Below, one piece after another: positions 18,123-25,630 of a stretch of DNA of 64,000 nt (position 1 is its first letter; each line of letters opens with the position of its first letter). A program made the position numbers and the translations under genes. The stretch comes from Gordonia sp. SL306. Its GTDB lineage: Bacteria > Actinomycetota > Actinomycetes > Mycobacteriales > Mycobacteriaceae. The DNA is taken from assembly GCF_026625785.1 (NCBI RefSeq), contig NZ_CP113063.1, positions 1,116,001-1,180,000 of the forward strand, given 5' to 3'. The notes under the pieces were generated by a model, which saw only the letters and a list, made by a program, of their open reading frames with translations, did no database searches and had not been told where the DNA came from.

Positions 18123-18926
18123 TCAGTGGACCTCTCGTTCGGAAGTGGTCGACGGCCTCCCCGGTCCGGGTGGTCCGGCGAAGGCCTGGGCGATGCCTGC
18201 CCATCGCGTCGCGTCGGAGCCGATGATCTCCAGATCGAGATCCGTCAACGCACGTCGCTGGGTCACCAATTGGCAGAAGTCGATTGCCGGCCCGCGCACG
18301 ACGTCGGTGGCCTCGTCGGGCCCCCAGATCCACACGTCGCCCGACGGCGCGGTGATCTCGTATCGGAACGGCGTCGCCGGCGGCGTCAGTCCGTTGACCG
18401 CGTAGGCGAAATCTCTGGTGCGGACCCCGATGTGGACGACACCCCGAATCCGGTCGGTTGGCACCATCGTCACGCCCAGTGCATCCGCGACGTCGAGGCC
18501 GTGTGCCCAGGTCTCCATCAGTCTGGCCGTCGCCATCGACGCCGCAGACATCGGCGGGCCGAACCACGGGATCTTCACACCGTCGGTGACTGCACACAAT
18601 GCGTCGGCGAGGTTCGCACGAGCAGTCCGCCAGCCCTCGAGAATCTGCGCGGGTGACGCTACCGCCCCCTCCTCGGCCGCCTCGTCGACAAAACCCGTCG
18701 GGTTGTCGGCGGCCTTCTCGAGGGCCGCGCCGAAGGCATCCGGGTCCGTTGCCGCCATGGTCGCCATCCGGTCGGTCCACGACAGGTGGGCGATCTGATG
18801 CGCCACCGTCCACCCGGCGGCAGGCGTCGACAGCGCCCACCCGGAATCGTCCAGAGCGGCCACCAGGGTGTCGAGCTCCGCCGATTGCGCCGTCAGATCC
18901 GCTACGAGCCCCTCCACGATCGACAT
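18123..18926 (-). CDS. TIGR03084-like DinB/MDMPI-fold protein
   Basis: A 267-aa protein of the maleylpyruvate-isomerase/DinB fold. The N-terminal helix bundle has [18 protein letters not shown] with a metal-site-type His, and a second potential ligand in [15 protein letters not shown]. Relatives often use mycothiol or another thiol cofactor, but no reaction is known for this subgroup. It begins at ATG 18926 ([11 protein letters not shown]), the first gene of the acyl-CoA carboxylase operon, 3 bases before the AtuA-like gene. The 135 in-frame codons upstream run through a repeat array and are not coding. Confidence 0.8.
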   Translation of the reverse strand: MSIVEGLVADLTAQSAELDTLVAALDDSGWALSTPAAGWTVAHQIAHLSWTDRMATMAATDPDAFGAALEKAADNPTGFVDEAAEEGAVASPAQILEGWRTARANLADALCAVTDGVKIPWFGPPMSAASMATARLMETWAHGLDVADALGVTMVPTDRIRGVVHIGVRTRDFAYAVNGLTPPATPFRYEITAPSGDVWIWGPDEATDVVRGPAIDFCQLVTQRRALTDLDLEIIGSDATRWAGIAQAFAGPPGPGRPSTTSEREVH

Positions 18927-18958
18927 GCGATCAGGGTCACACAACCCGCGAGAAAAAT

Positions 18959-18974
18959 CAATCACGCATGATTG
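18959..18974. promoter_or_regulatory. Candidate TetR operator of the accA2-accD2 operon
   Basis: Perfect inverted repeat CAATCA-cgca-TGATTG, flanked by A and T runs, 33 bases upstream of the first gene of the operon. It is AT-rich in a GC-rich setting. The operon's own TetR (8934-9563) is the natural candidate ligand. This is an inference from symmetry and position. Confidence 0.5.
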
Positions 18975-18981
18975 TTTTCGC

Positions 18982-19086
18982 GCCGACAGCACCCCGAATC
19001 TCGCCGACAGCAACATCAATCCCGGCGACAGCAACGCACGACTCGCCGACAGCAACCTGCAACTCGCCGACAGCACCCCGCACGTC
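18982..19086. repeat. Left array: five 21-bp repeats, core GCCGACAGCA
   Basis: Five units with an exact 21-bp period start at 18982, 19003, 19024, 19045 and 19066. Each opens GCCGACAGCAMC (one unit GGCGACAGC) followed by a variable ~9 bp. The right array at 19159 carries the same core on the opposite strand. The interval 18927-19275 holds no credible gene. Confidence 0.85.
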
Positions 19087-19158
19087 GACAAAGCCCCAGG
19101 ATTCGTCGCGCATATGGGCGCACACGGACGCAAGCGGCCGGCGGCGCGACGATCGTGG

Positions 19159-19274
19159 GTTGCTGTCGGCGGAATCTCGGTTGCTGTCGGCGAAATCTCG
19201 GTTGCCGTCGGCGGGATCGGTTGCCGTCGGCGGGATCGGTTGCCGTCGGCGGGATCTCGGTTGCTGTCGGGGCG
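19159..19274. repeat. Right array: inverted ~21-bp repeats, core GTTGCTGTCGGCG
   Basis: Units begin at 19159, 19180, 19201, 19220, 19239 and 19260 with periods of 21, 21, 19, 19 and 21 bp. The core GTTGCTGTCGGCG is the reverse complement of the left array's CGCCGACAGCAAC. The arrays are separated by about 72 bp and could pair into a long imperfect cruciform. The right array ends at the stop of the thioesterase gene, so it may also act in 3'-end formation. Confidence 0.85.
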
Positions 19275-19275
19275 G

Positions 19276-20208
19276 TCAGCGGTAGTGGACGTCCGCGGCG
19301 CAGCGACTGAGCAGCATCCCGTCGTGCGCATGCATCGTGGCGTCGAACGACGCGACCCGACGACCGATCTTCACCGGCGTCACCTCGACGACGACATCGG
19401 CGCCCTGCACCGCAGGCGACCGGAGAAAGCTGATCGCCAGATCGGCGACCTGATAGTCGCGTCCGGCCTGCGCGTTCGCCTGGCCGGCAAACGAGCACCC
19501 CTGCGCGACCGCAGCGGCGATGACGCCGCCGTGCATCGTGCCGAACACGTTGCCCATCCACGGTTCGGTGCCCACGGTGAAACGCACGCCGGTGCCGAGC
19601 GGGTGGTCGACGGTGTCGACCCGACCGTTGAGCAGTTCGGTCAGGTGACCCGCGGCACGCGTGCCTGCTGCGATCTGCTCGACGATCACGCGGCCGTCGA
19701 GACCCGGCTCGATGGCCGGTGGCGTCGGCAGCCCATGTACGTCGGCGACGGCGGGTGGAGCCTCGGCGCCCCGATCGCTGGTGGGATTGTGGTCGAAGGT
19801 CCGACCCACTGCGACGTTGCGAGCGGTGCCAGAAGCGCAGATCCGGCCCGTCGACGTCACGATGTCGACTCGGGTGGTCCCGAACGCCTCGTCGTGCATG
19901 AGGAGTTCGGCATTCGCCGTCAGCCGGTCGCCCACGTCGACACCACCCTGCATGGAGATGGCGAGACGGGCCTGCACGCATGGCGACCCGTCCGGGTCGG
20001 AGGCGAAGTACGGCAGGCCGCCGAGGTGATCGAACAACACCGCGAGCGCCGGTAGATCGATTCGGCCGCGGTGGTCCACGAGGTCCGCACTCACCTGCTG
20101 CTCGGCGCGCACCGTCGTCGGTCCGGTGGTCGCGACATTTCCGATGCCGAACGCCGTGACGGGATCGCGCGGCACGATGCGAGTGGATGAGGCCCTGTCG
20201 ACAACCAT
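19276..20208 (-). CDS. Tandem hotdog-fold acyl-CoA thioesterase (PaaI-like)
   Basis: A 310-aa protein with two hotdog segments. The first covers about 25-150 ([16 protein letters not shown]). The second covers about 190-305 and has the PaaI-type pattern [21 protein letters not shown], where HGG is the active-site loop. Such enzymes hydrolyse acyl-CoA thioesters. ATG 20208 is chosen because the preceding 84 in-frame codons lack hotdog character and lie under the divergent promoter region. No operon partner is visible; the inverted repeat arrays follow its stop. Confidence 0.75.
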   Translation of the reverse strand: MVVDRASSTRIVPRDPVTAFGIGNVATTGPTTVRAEQQVSADLVDHRGRIDLPALAVLFDHLGGLPYFASDPDGSPCVQARLAISMQGGVDVGDRLTANAELLMHDEAFGTTRVDIVTSTGRICASGTARNVAVGRTFDHNPTSDRGAEAPPAVADVHGLPTPPAIEPGLDGRVIVEQIAAGTRAAGHLTELLNGRVDTVDHPLGTGVRFTVGTEPWMGNVFGTMHGGVIAAAVAQGCSFAGQANAQAGRDYQVADLAISFLRSPAVQGADVVVEVTPVKIGRRVASFDATMHAHDGMLLSRCAADVHYR

Positions 20209-20246
20209 GTCTACGGTCCTATCAGCACAAGCAACCGGCCGACGAA

Positions 20247-20262
20247 CCGAGCGGACGCTCGG
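20247..20262. promoter_or_regulatory. Palindrome in divergent promoter region
   Basis: Perfect inverted repeat CCGAGC-ggac-GCTCGG, 39 bases upstream of the thioesterase start in the 233-bp region shared with the secreted-protein gene. It could be an operator or an RNA hairpin. No assigned regulator. Confidence 0.35.
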
Positions 20263-20441
20263 ACGAGCATTTGAGACACCATTCACAATCGGCGTCCTCA
20301 CCAGCACCTCCCGCCTCTCAGGCAACCGCTTGCAGCCGTCTCGGATCCATAACAGAACCCGCGCACACCTGTACGCCCAGACCCCGCTCCGACACCCTGG
20401 CAGACACAGAACGTGCTCGATCGGACTGGAGGGAAGCTCTG

Positions 20442-20915
20442 ATGACGGGACATCGGACAACGATTCGGGCCACCGCCTGCGCAGCCGCGGCCGCCGGCAT
20501 GGCGATCAGCGTGATCGCAAGCGGTGGAGCCGCGAATGCGGCACCACCGAAGATGCTGCGGGTCGACCAGGTGCCGAATGTGGGCGTCACCGTCGACCGG
20601 AACGGGCTCTCGGGCGGCTTCGCCGCCACCCTCGCCGCCACCGCCACGAGTGCCGACGCCACCCGACTGCGGGTCTTGCCAGTGGGCGACGCGTGCTCGC
20701 GCAATCTCGGCCAGACCCGGGTCGCCATCACGTGGCGGAACGAACGCACGAACCACACCGACGACGTCGTGTTCGCCACGTGCACCGCGGGCAAACCGTC
20801 GTCGGGGGCCGAGATCCGGGCCGGTCACGGCCGCATCTCCTTCACCACCACCATCATCGGCAAGGCCGATCGTGCGTTCACCGTGACCCCCGGCGTCGGG
20901 TGGTTCATCCGCTGA
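20442..20915 (+). CDS. Small secreted protein, unknown function
   Basis: A 157-aa protein with GGAGGGA upstream of ATG 20442. The first ~33 residues are a Sec signal peptide (TTIRATACAAAAAGMAIS) ending in an ANA-A cleavage site. The mature part is beta-rich with two Cys residues (GDACSRN, ATCTAGK) that could form a disulfide, and a C-terminal GKADRAFTVTPGVGWFIR. I do not recognise the family. It lies between the divergent thioesterase gene and the fadD operon, with an independent ribosome site. Confidence 0.72.
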   Translation: MTGHRTTIRATACAAAAAGMAISVIASGGAANAAPPKMLRVDQVPNVGVTVDRNGLSGGFAATLAATATSADATRLRVLPVGDACSRNLGQTRVAITWRNERTNHTDDVVFATCTAGKPSSGAEIRAGHGRISFTTTIIGKADRAFTVTPGVGWFIR

Positions 20916-20970
20916 CCGCCGCGCTCGACGGGCACGAGTAGACATTATTCAGAATCTGTTCACAAGAAAC

Positions 20971-20984
20971 GAGAACACGTTCTA
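20971..20984. promoter_or_regulatory. KstR-like operator upstream of fadD
   Basis: GAGAACACGTTCTA matches the KstR consensus TNNAACNNGTTNNA except for the first base. It ends 10 bases before the fadD ATG and overlaps a plausible -10 element (TAGAGT, 20983-20988), placing it where a repressor would act. KstR is the TetR repressor of sterol catabolism in mycolata. Binding here is inferred. Confidence 0.55.
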
Positions 20985-20994
20985 GAGTGGCGGC

Positions 20995-22590
20995 ATGGCC
21001 GAGACCGTGACCCAGCTCCTGCAGGAGCGCGCAGACGACGACAACCTGGCGATCACCTACGAGGGCAGTCAGTGGTCCTGGCGCGAGTACATCGCCGACG
21101 CGCAGCGCGCTGCCGCAGCCGTGCTCGGCCTCGCCGATCCATCGCGCCCCATGCATGTGGGTGCCCTGCTCGGCAACACGCCGGACATGCTCATCGCACT
21201 TGCCGCGGGGGCCCTCGGCGGATATGTGACGGTCGGCGTGAACAACACCCGGCGGGGCGACGGGCTCGCCGCCGACATCCTCCGGGCCGACTGCCAGATC
21301 CTGATCACCGACGCCGAGCACCGTCCGCTGCTCGACGGCCTGGACCTACCGGGCGTGCAGATCCTCGACACCTCGACACCCGCCTGGGACACGGCGACCT
21401 CGACAGCAGGCGAACTCGTCCCACACTCGGTACCCACGGCGGCCGACACCTTCATGCTGATCTTCACCTCCGGCACCAGCGGCAACCCGAAGCCGGTCCG
21501 GTTCGCGCACATGATGATCCCGTTTGCCGGCCCGGTTCTCGCGGACAAGTACAGCATCGGGCCCGGAGACGTCTGCTACTTGTCGATGCCCCTGTTCCAC
21601 TCGGCCGCACTGATGGGCGGCTACTGCGTGGCGCTGTGTGGCGGTGCCGCCATCGCACCGGCGAAGTTCTCGGCGTCGACGTTCCTGCATGACATCCGGC
21701 GCTACCACGCCACCTACATGAACTACGTCGGCAAACCGCTGGCCTACATCCTCGCGACCGAGGAACGACCCGACGACGCCGACAACCCGCTGCGCGTCGC
21801 CTTCGGCAACGAGGCAACCGACCGTGACATCAACGACTTCTCCCGACGATTCGGCTGCACGGTCTGGGACGGTTTCGGCTCGACCGAACTCGCCATCATC
21901 ATCACCCGCGAACCCGGCACCCCGGAGGGATCGATCGGCCGGGGATTTCCCAATGTCGCGGTGTACAACTCGGAGACGCTCACCGAATGTCCTCGAGTCG
22001 AGTTCGACGACAACGGAGCCCTGGCCAACGCCGACGACGCGATCGGCGAGTTGGTGAACGTCGACGGCGCCGGCATGTTCATGGGTTACTACAACGACGA
22101 GCAATCAACGAGCGAGCGCCTGCGACATGGCATGTACTGGTCGGGCGATCTCGCGTACAAGGACGCAGAGGGCTGGATCTATCTGGCGGGACGCACCGGC
22201 GACTGGATGCGCGTGGACGGTGAGAACCTGGCCGCCGGGCCGATCGAACGCATCCTGCTCCGCCTTCCGGAGATCAACCGCGTCGCGGTGTATGCGGTCC
22301 CCGACGAGCATGTCGGCGACGCGGTGATGGCCGCCGTCGTCCTCCAGGACGACGAGGAGATCACCCCCGAACGATTCGCCGAACAGCTTGCTGCACAGGC
22401 AGACCTCTCCCCCAAGGCGTGGCCGCGCTATGTGCGGATCGCCGATGATCTGCCCACCACGGCGACCAACAAGATCCTGAAGCGGGAACTGAAGAAGGAA
22501 GGCCCGAGCGCCGGTGACGGCACGCTCTGGGTGCGCGAGGGGCGATCGAGGGACTACGTCGTCGTCGGCGCCTCGACGGCCGCGGTCTGA
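20995..22590 (+). CDS. Acyl-CoA synthetase, FadD1/FadD17-type
   Basis: A 531-aa AMP-forming ligase that activates a carboxylic acid to its CoA thioester. The ATP-binding P-loop is TSGTSGNPKP (158-167), where the usual final Gly is Pro. Downstream come DGFGSTE, SGDLAYKDAEGW and the C-terminal catalytic-Lys region TATNKILKREL. Length and motifs resemble mycobacterial FadD1/FadD17, the latter linked to sterol side chains. There is no Shine-Dalgarno, but a -10-like TAGAGT lies six bases upstream, so the transcript may be leaderless. It heads an operon with a kinase-like and an epimerase-like gene and has a KstR-like site. Confidence 0.88.
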   Translation: MAETVTQLLQERADDDNLAITYEGSQWSWREYIADAQRAAAAVLGLADPSRPMHVGALLGNTPDMLIALAAGALGGYVTVGVNNTRRGDGLAADILRADCQILITDAEHRPLLDGLDLPGVQILDTSTPAWDTATSTAGELVPHSVPTAADTFMLIFTSGTSGNPKPVRFAHMMIPFAGPVLADKYSIGPGDVCYLSMPLFHSAALMGGYCVALCGGAAIAPAKFSASTFLHDIRRYHATYMNYVGKPLAYILATEERPDDADNPLRVAFGNEATDRDINDFSRRFGCTVWDGFGSTELAIIITREPGTPEGSIGRGFPNVAVYNSETLTECPRVEFDDNGALANADDAIGELVNVDGAGMFMGYYNDEQSTSERLRHGMYWSGDLAYKDAEGWIYLAGRTGDWMRVDGENLAAGPIERILLRLPEINRVAVYAVPDEHVGDAVMAAVVLQDDEEITPERFAEQLAAQADLSPKAWPRYVRIADDLPTTATNKILKRELKKEGPSAGDGTLWVREGRSRDYVVVGASTAAV

Positions 22591-22596
22591 GGGCCG

Positions 22597-23673
22597 ATGA
22601 CGATCTCACACGCCGGGGACACCGGCCGATCGACCATCCCCACCGATGTCGATGGTCTGACCGCACCGTGGTTGTCAGCCCTGCTGCGCTCGGCAGGCAA
22701 CGACGTCGAGATCCTGTCTGTCGAATCCGAGCCGGTCGGGTCCGGCCAGATGGCCGGTTCATATCGACTCACCCCGACCTGGGCGACCCCCGGCGACCTG
22801 CCGAGGACGATGGTCGCCAAACTCGCGGTCGGTGAACGTGCGCAACGCGAATTCGCGGCAGGTGTCTTCCACAACGAGGTGCTCTTCTATCAGCGACTGG
22901 CGCCGACCCTGACGGCTCCGATCCCGCTGTGTCACGCAGCGGTGATCTCCGACGACCACACCGAGTTCGTGCTGCTGCTCGAGGACATGGCGCCGTCTGT
23001 GCAAGGCGACCAGATCCTCGGATGCACGCCGGAGCAGGCTCACGCCGTGGCCCTGGCCGCGGCAGGGCTGCACGCACCACGGTGGTGCGATGTGACCCTC
23101 ACCGACCTGCCCGGCCTCGCCCTGCCGACGCACGACGACCGGCTCCTGATGGATTCCGTCATCGGTCCGATGGCCGATGTGTTCCGTTCGCGATTCGACC
23201 TGTCCGGTCGCGAGGCCGCCACCATCGACTGGCTGGTCGCCACTGCCGGAGACTGGCTGGAACGCGATCCTCGACGGTTCGCTCTGATCCACGGAGATCT
23301 CCGCATCGACAACATCCTGTTCGGGCCCGATGGTTCGGTCACGATTGTCGACTGGCAGACCATCACGGTCGGCAATCCCATGCGGGACATAGCGTTCTTG
23401 CTCGCCACCAGTCTGCGCACCGATGATCGTCGCGCTCACGAACGGGAGATCGTGGCGGCCTATCATGCTGCGCTGCTCGCGCATGGGGTGACCGACTACT
23501 CCCTCGACGACTGTTGGTCCGATTACGTCGACTCGCTGATCCAAGCACCCATGATCATCGTCTTCGGGTGTGGTGCGGCGATGCCGACCGAGCGCGGCGA
23601 CCGTATGTTCACGACCATGCTCGAGCGTGCGGCCGCCGCCATCGACGACGTGAATCCCGGTGCACTCGCGTGA
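22597..23673 (+). CDS. Aminoglycoside-phosphotransferase-fold protein
   Basis: A 358-aa protein of the APH/EcKinase-like fold. The catalytic Brenner-type motif is HGDLRIDNILFG (His232 to about 243) and the metal-binding stretch is IVDWQTITVGNPMRD (about 250). The N-lobe has SGQMAGSYRL and the Lys in TMVAKLAVG. Such proteins in lipid and sterol gene clusters are probably small-molecule kinases rather than drug-resistance enzymes. It starts 6 bases after fadD, and its stop overlaps the next GTG, so it belongs to the same operon. The substrate is unknown. Confidence 0.82.
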   Translation: MTISHAGDTGRSTIPTDVDGLTAPWLSALLRSAGNDVEILSVESEPVGSGQMAGSYRLTPTWATPGDLPRTMVAKLAVGERAQREFAAGVFHNEVLFYQRLAPTLTAPIPLCHAAVISDDHTEFVLLLEDMAPSVQGDQILGCTPEQAHAVALAAAGLHAPRWCDVTLTDLPGLALPTHDDRLLMDSVIGPMADVFRSRFDLSGREAATIDWLVATAGDWLERDPRRFALIHGDLRIDNILFGPDGSVTIVDWQTITVGNPMRDIAFLLATSLRTDDRRAHEREIVAAYHAALLAHGVTDYSLDDCWSDYVDSLIQAPMIIVFGCGAAMPTERGDRMFTTMLERAAAAIDDVNPGALA

Positions 23674-24692
23674 AACTGGTGATCGGCGCGAGCGGATTCC
23701 TCGGCTCTCACGTGGTACGACGTCTCGTCGAATCCGGGGAGCAGGTCCGCGTGTTGGTCCGCGACACCAGCGACACTCGCGGCATCGACGATCTCGCCGT
23801 CGAGCGCGTCGTCGGCGACCTGTTCGATGCGACGACCGTGTCCACCGCCCTCGATGGCTGCGATGACGTCTACTACTGCGTGGTCGACACGCGGGCCTGG
23901 CTGATCGATCCGGAACCACTCTTCCGCACGAATGTCGAGGCGCTGCGCGCTGTGCTCGATGTGGCGGTGCACACCGACCTGCACTCGTTTGTGTTCACCA
24001 GTACCCTCGCGACCATCGGCCGCGTCACGGGCCGCGCGGCCACCGAGGCCGACGAATTCAACTGGGCCGACAAAGCATCGGATTATGTCCGGTCGCGTGT
24101 GGCGGCCGAGAATTTGGTCATGGACTACGCGCGGACGCGGGGATTTCCCGCAGTCGCCATGTGTGTGTCCAACACCTATGGGTCAGGCGACTGGCAGCCG
24201 ACACCGCACGGAGCCTTTGTCGCGGGCGCCGCCCTGGGCAAGATGCCGTTCACGGTGCGGGGCATCCGCGCGGAGTCGGTCGGCATCGACGACGCCGCCG
24301 ACGCATTGGTACTGGCGGCCGCACGCGGCAGGCGAGGCGAACGATACATCGTGTCAGAGAGCTTCATCGACCTCGGCGAGATCATCGCCGTCGCCGCACG
24401 CACCGCCGACCGCAGACCGCCCCGCCTCGTCCTCCACCGGTTGTCGCTGTATGCGTGCGGTGCAGTCGGTTCGGTGCTCGCCAAGGTCACCGGCCGGCCG
24501 CGACAACTGACCATCACCTCGGTGCGGTTGATGCACTACATGTCCCCGATGGACCACAGCAAGGCCGAACGCGAACTCGGCTGGCGCCCGAGCCCGGTCA
24601 CCAACGCAGTCGCCGAGGGTGCCCGGTTCTGGATCGACCGGTCGGCACGACGCCGCGCGGACCGTGCCCGCGCCGGAGACCAACGCGGGTAG
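23670..24692 (+). CDS. NAD-dependent epimerase/3-beta-HSD-like dehydrogenase
   Basis: A 340-aa extended SDR. The Rossmann motif is VIGASGFLGSHVVRRL at the N-terminus. An active-site Ser/Thr lies in FVFTSTLATIG and the YxxxK motif appears degenerate as YVRSRVAAENLV, so the usual Lys is missing at the expected spacing. Family relatives include 3-beta-hydroxysteroid dehydrogenases and dihydroflavonol-type reductases. GTG 23670 overlaps the kinase stop by 4 bases (GTGA). Context (fadD, KstR-like site) suggests oxidation of a cyclic or terpenoid alcohol, but this is an inference. Confidence 0.82.
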   Translation: MKLVIGASGFLGSHVVRRLVESGEQVRVLVRDTSDTRGIDDLAVERVVGDLFDATTVSTALDGCDDVYYCVVDTRAWLIDPEPLFRTNVEALRAVLDVAVHTDLHSFVFTSTLATIGRVTGRAATEADEFNWADKASDYVRSRVAAENLVMDYARTRGFPAVAMCVSNTYGSGDWQPTPHGAFVAGAALGKMPFTVRGIRAESVGIDDAADALVLAAARGRRGERYIVSESFIDLGEIIAVAARTADRRPPRLVLHRLSLYACGAVGSVLAKVTGRPRQLTITSVRLMHYMSPMDHSKAERELGWRPSPVTNAVAEGARFWIDRSARRRADRARAGDQRG

Positions 24693-24727
24693 GTGACGGT
24701 TCCCGCCGATCGGCAGCTTCGACGACC

Positions 24728-25630
24728 TCACGCCAGCAGGTCGGCCAACTCCGCCAGGCTGTAGGGCGCACTGTCTTGATGATCACGGTATGCGATGAAC
24801 GTCGCCTGCTGCGGTTCGTACCGTCCGATGAAACCACCTGCAGCCGTGAATATCTGCCCGTTGATGTCCTTGGCGGCGTCACTGGCCAGGAAGACGTACA
24901 GGGCGGCCACGTATTCGGGCGGCGCGGGGTCCAGTGCGGCGTCCCGGGTGAGATCGTCGAGAATGCCGCGACGGTGCAGACTCTCGATGTGTGCGACGTA
25001 GTCGTCTCCGCTCGACAGCCGCGATTTGGCCCCCGGCATCACGACATTCACCCGAACGCCGTGATCGGCGAGATCCGCACCGCCGGCCAGCGCGAGCGCA
25101 TTGACACCTCCCTTTGCGGCGGGATAGCCACTTCCACCGAAGATCCCGAGCGACGCGGCCGATCCGGTCAGCACGATCGATCCGGTCTGCTGTCGGGCGA
25201 AGATCCGTCCGGCGGCCTGCATCAGATGGAAGGCACTCATCAGGTGCGCATCGACCTGTTCGCGGAACTCGGCATCGGTGATGGTGAGGATGGTCGAGCC
25301 GGCAGGTTCGGCGATACCCGCGCAGTTGACGGCGATGTCGAGCGCGCCGTACTCGGCCAGTGCGGTGTCCACCATCTGCTGGGCCACACCGTCATCGCCC
25401 GCCGAGCCGACCACGCCGACCGCTTGTCCGCCACCACCGCGGATCTCGGCGACGGTCTCGTCGACCGCCACCGGATCCCGGCCGTTCACCACCATCGAAA
25501 CACCACGACCGGACAACGCGTAGGACACCGCGAGACCGATCCCGCGGGTGGCGCCCGCGACCACGGCCACCCGCCCGGACAGACCGAGATCCGGCAGATG
25601 ATCCGCGGACGATGTCCGGCCGTCATCCAT
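24728..25630 (-). CDS. Short-chain dehydrogenase/reductase
   Basis: A 300-aa classical SDR with the cofactor motif GATRGIGLAVS (about 26-36), NCAG in strand 4, catalytic Ser in VLTGSAASLG and YPAAKGG for Tyr/Lys. The C-terminal ~35 residues (YEPQQATFIAYRDHQD...) extend beyond the usual fold, a feature of SDRs in steroid/multifunctional-enzyme-like branches. It shares one base (TGATG) with the upstream 422-aa gene and is the last gene of the CYP51 operon, convergent with the fadD operon. Confidence 0.85.
   Translation of the reverse strand: MDDGRTSSADHLPDLGLSGRVAVVAGATRGIGLAVSYALSGRGVSMVVNGRDPVAVDETVAEIRGGGGQAVGVVGSAGDDGVAQQMVDTALAEYGALDIAVNCAGIAEPAGSTILTITDAEFREQVDAHLMSAFHLMQAAGRIFARQQTGSIVLTGSAASLGIFGGSGYPAAKGGVNALALAGGADLADHGVRVNVVMPGAKSRLSSGDDYVAHIESLHRRGILDDLTRDAALDPAPPEYVAALYVFLASDAAKDINGQIFTAAGGFIGRYEPQQATFIAYRDHQDSAPYSLAELADLLA

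Noticed and set aside
18982..19274. CRISPR array
   Set aside because: Units are only 19-21 bp with no 25-40 bp unique spacers, the two halves are inverted, and no cas genes are near.
18868..20055. Plus-strand protein with seven-residue repeats across the repeat array
   Set aside because: The frame runs antisense through the TIGR03084-like and thioesterase genes, and its repeats are a by-product of the 21-bp DNA period.
22597..23673. Aminoglycoside resistance gene
   Set aside because: The APH fold is present, but its operon with fadD and a dehydrogenase points to a metabolic kinase-like role.
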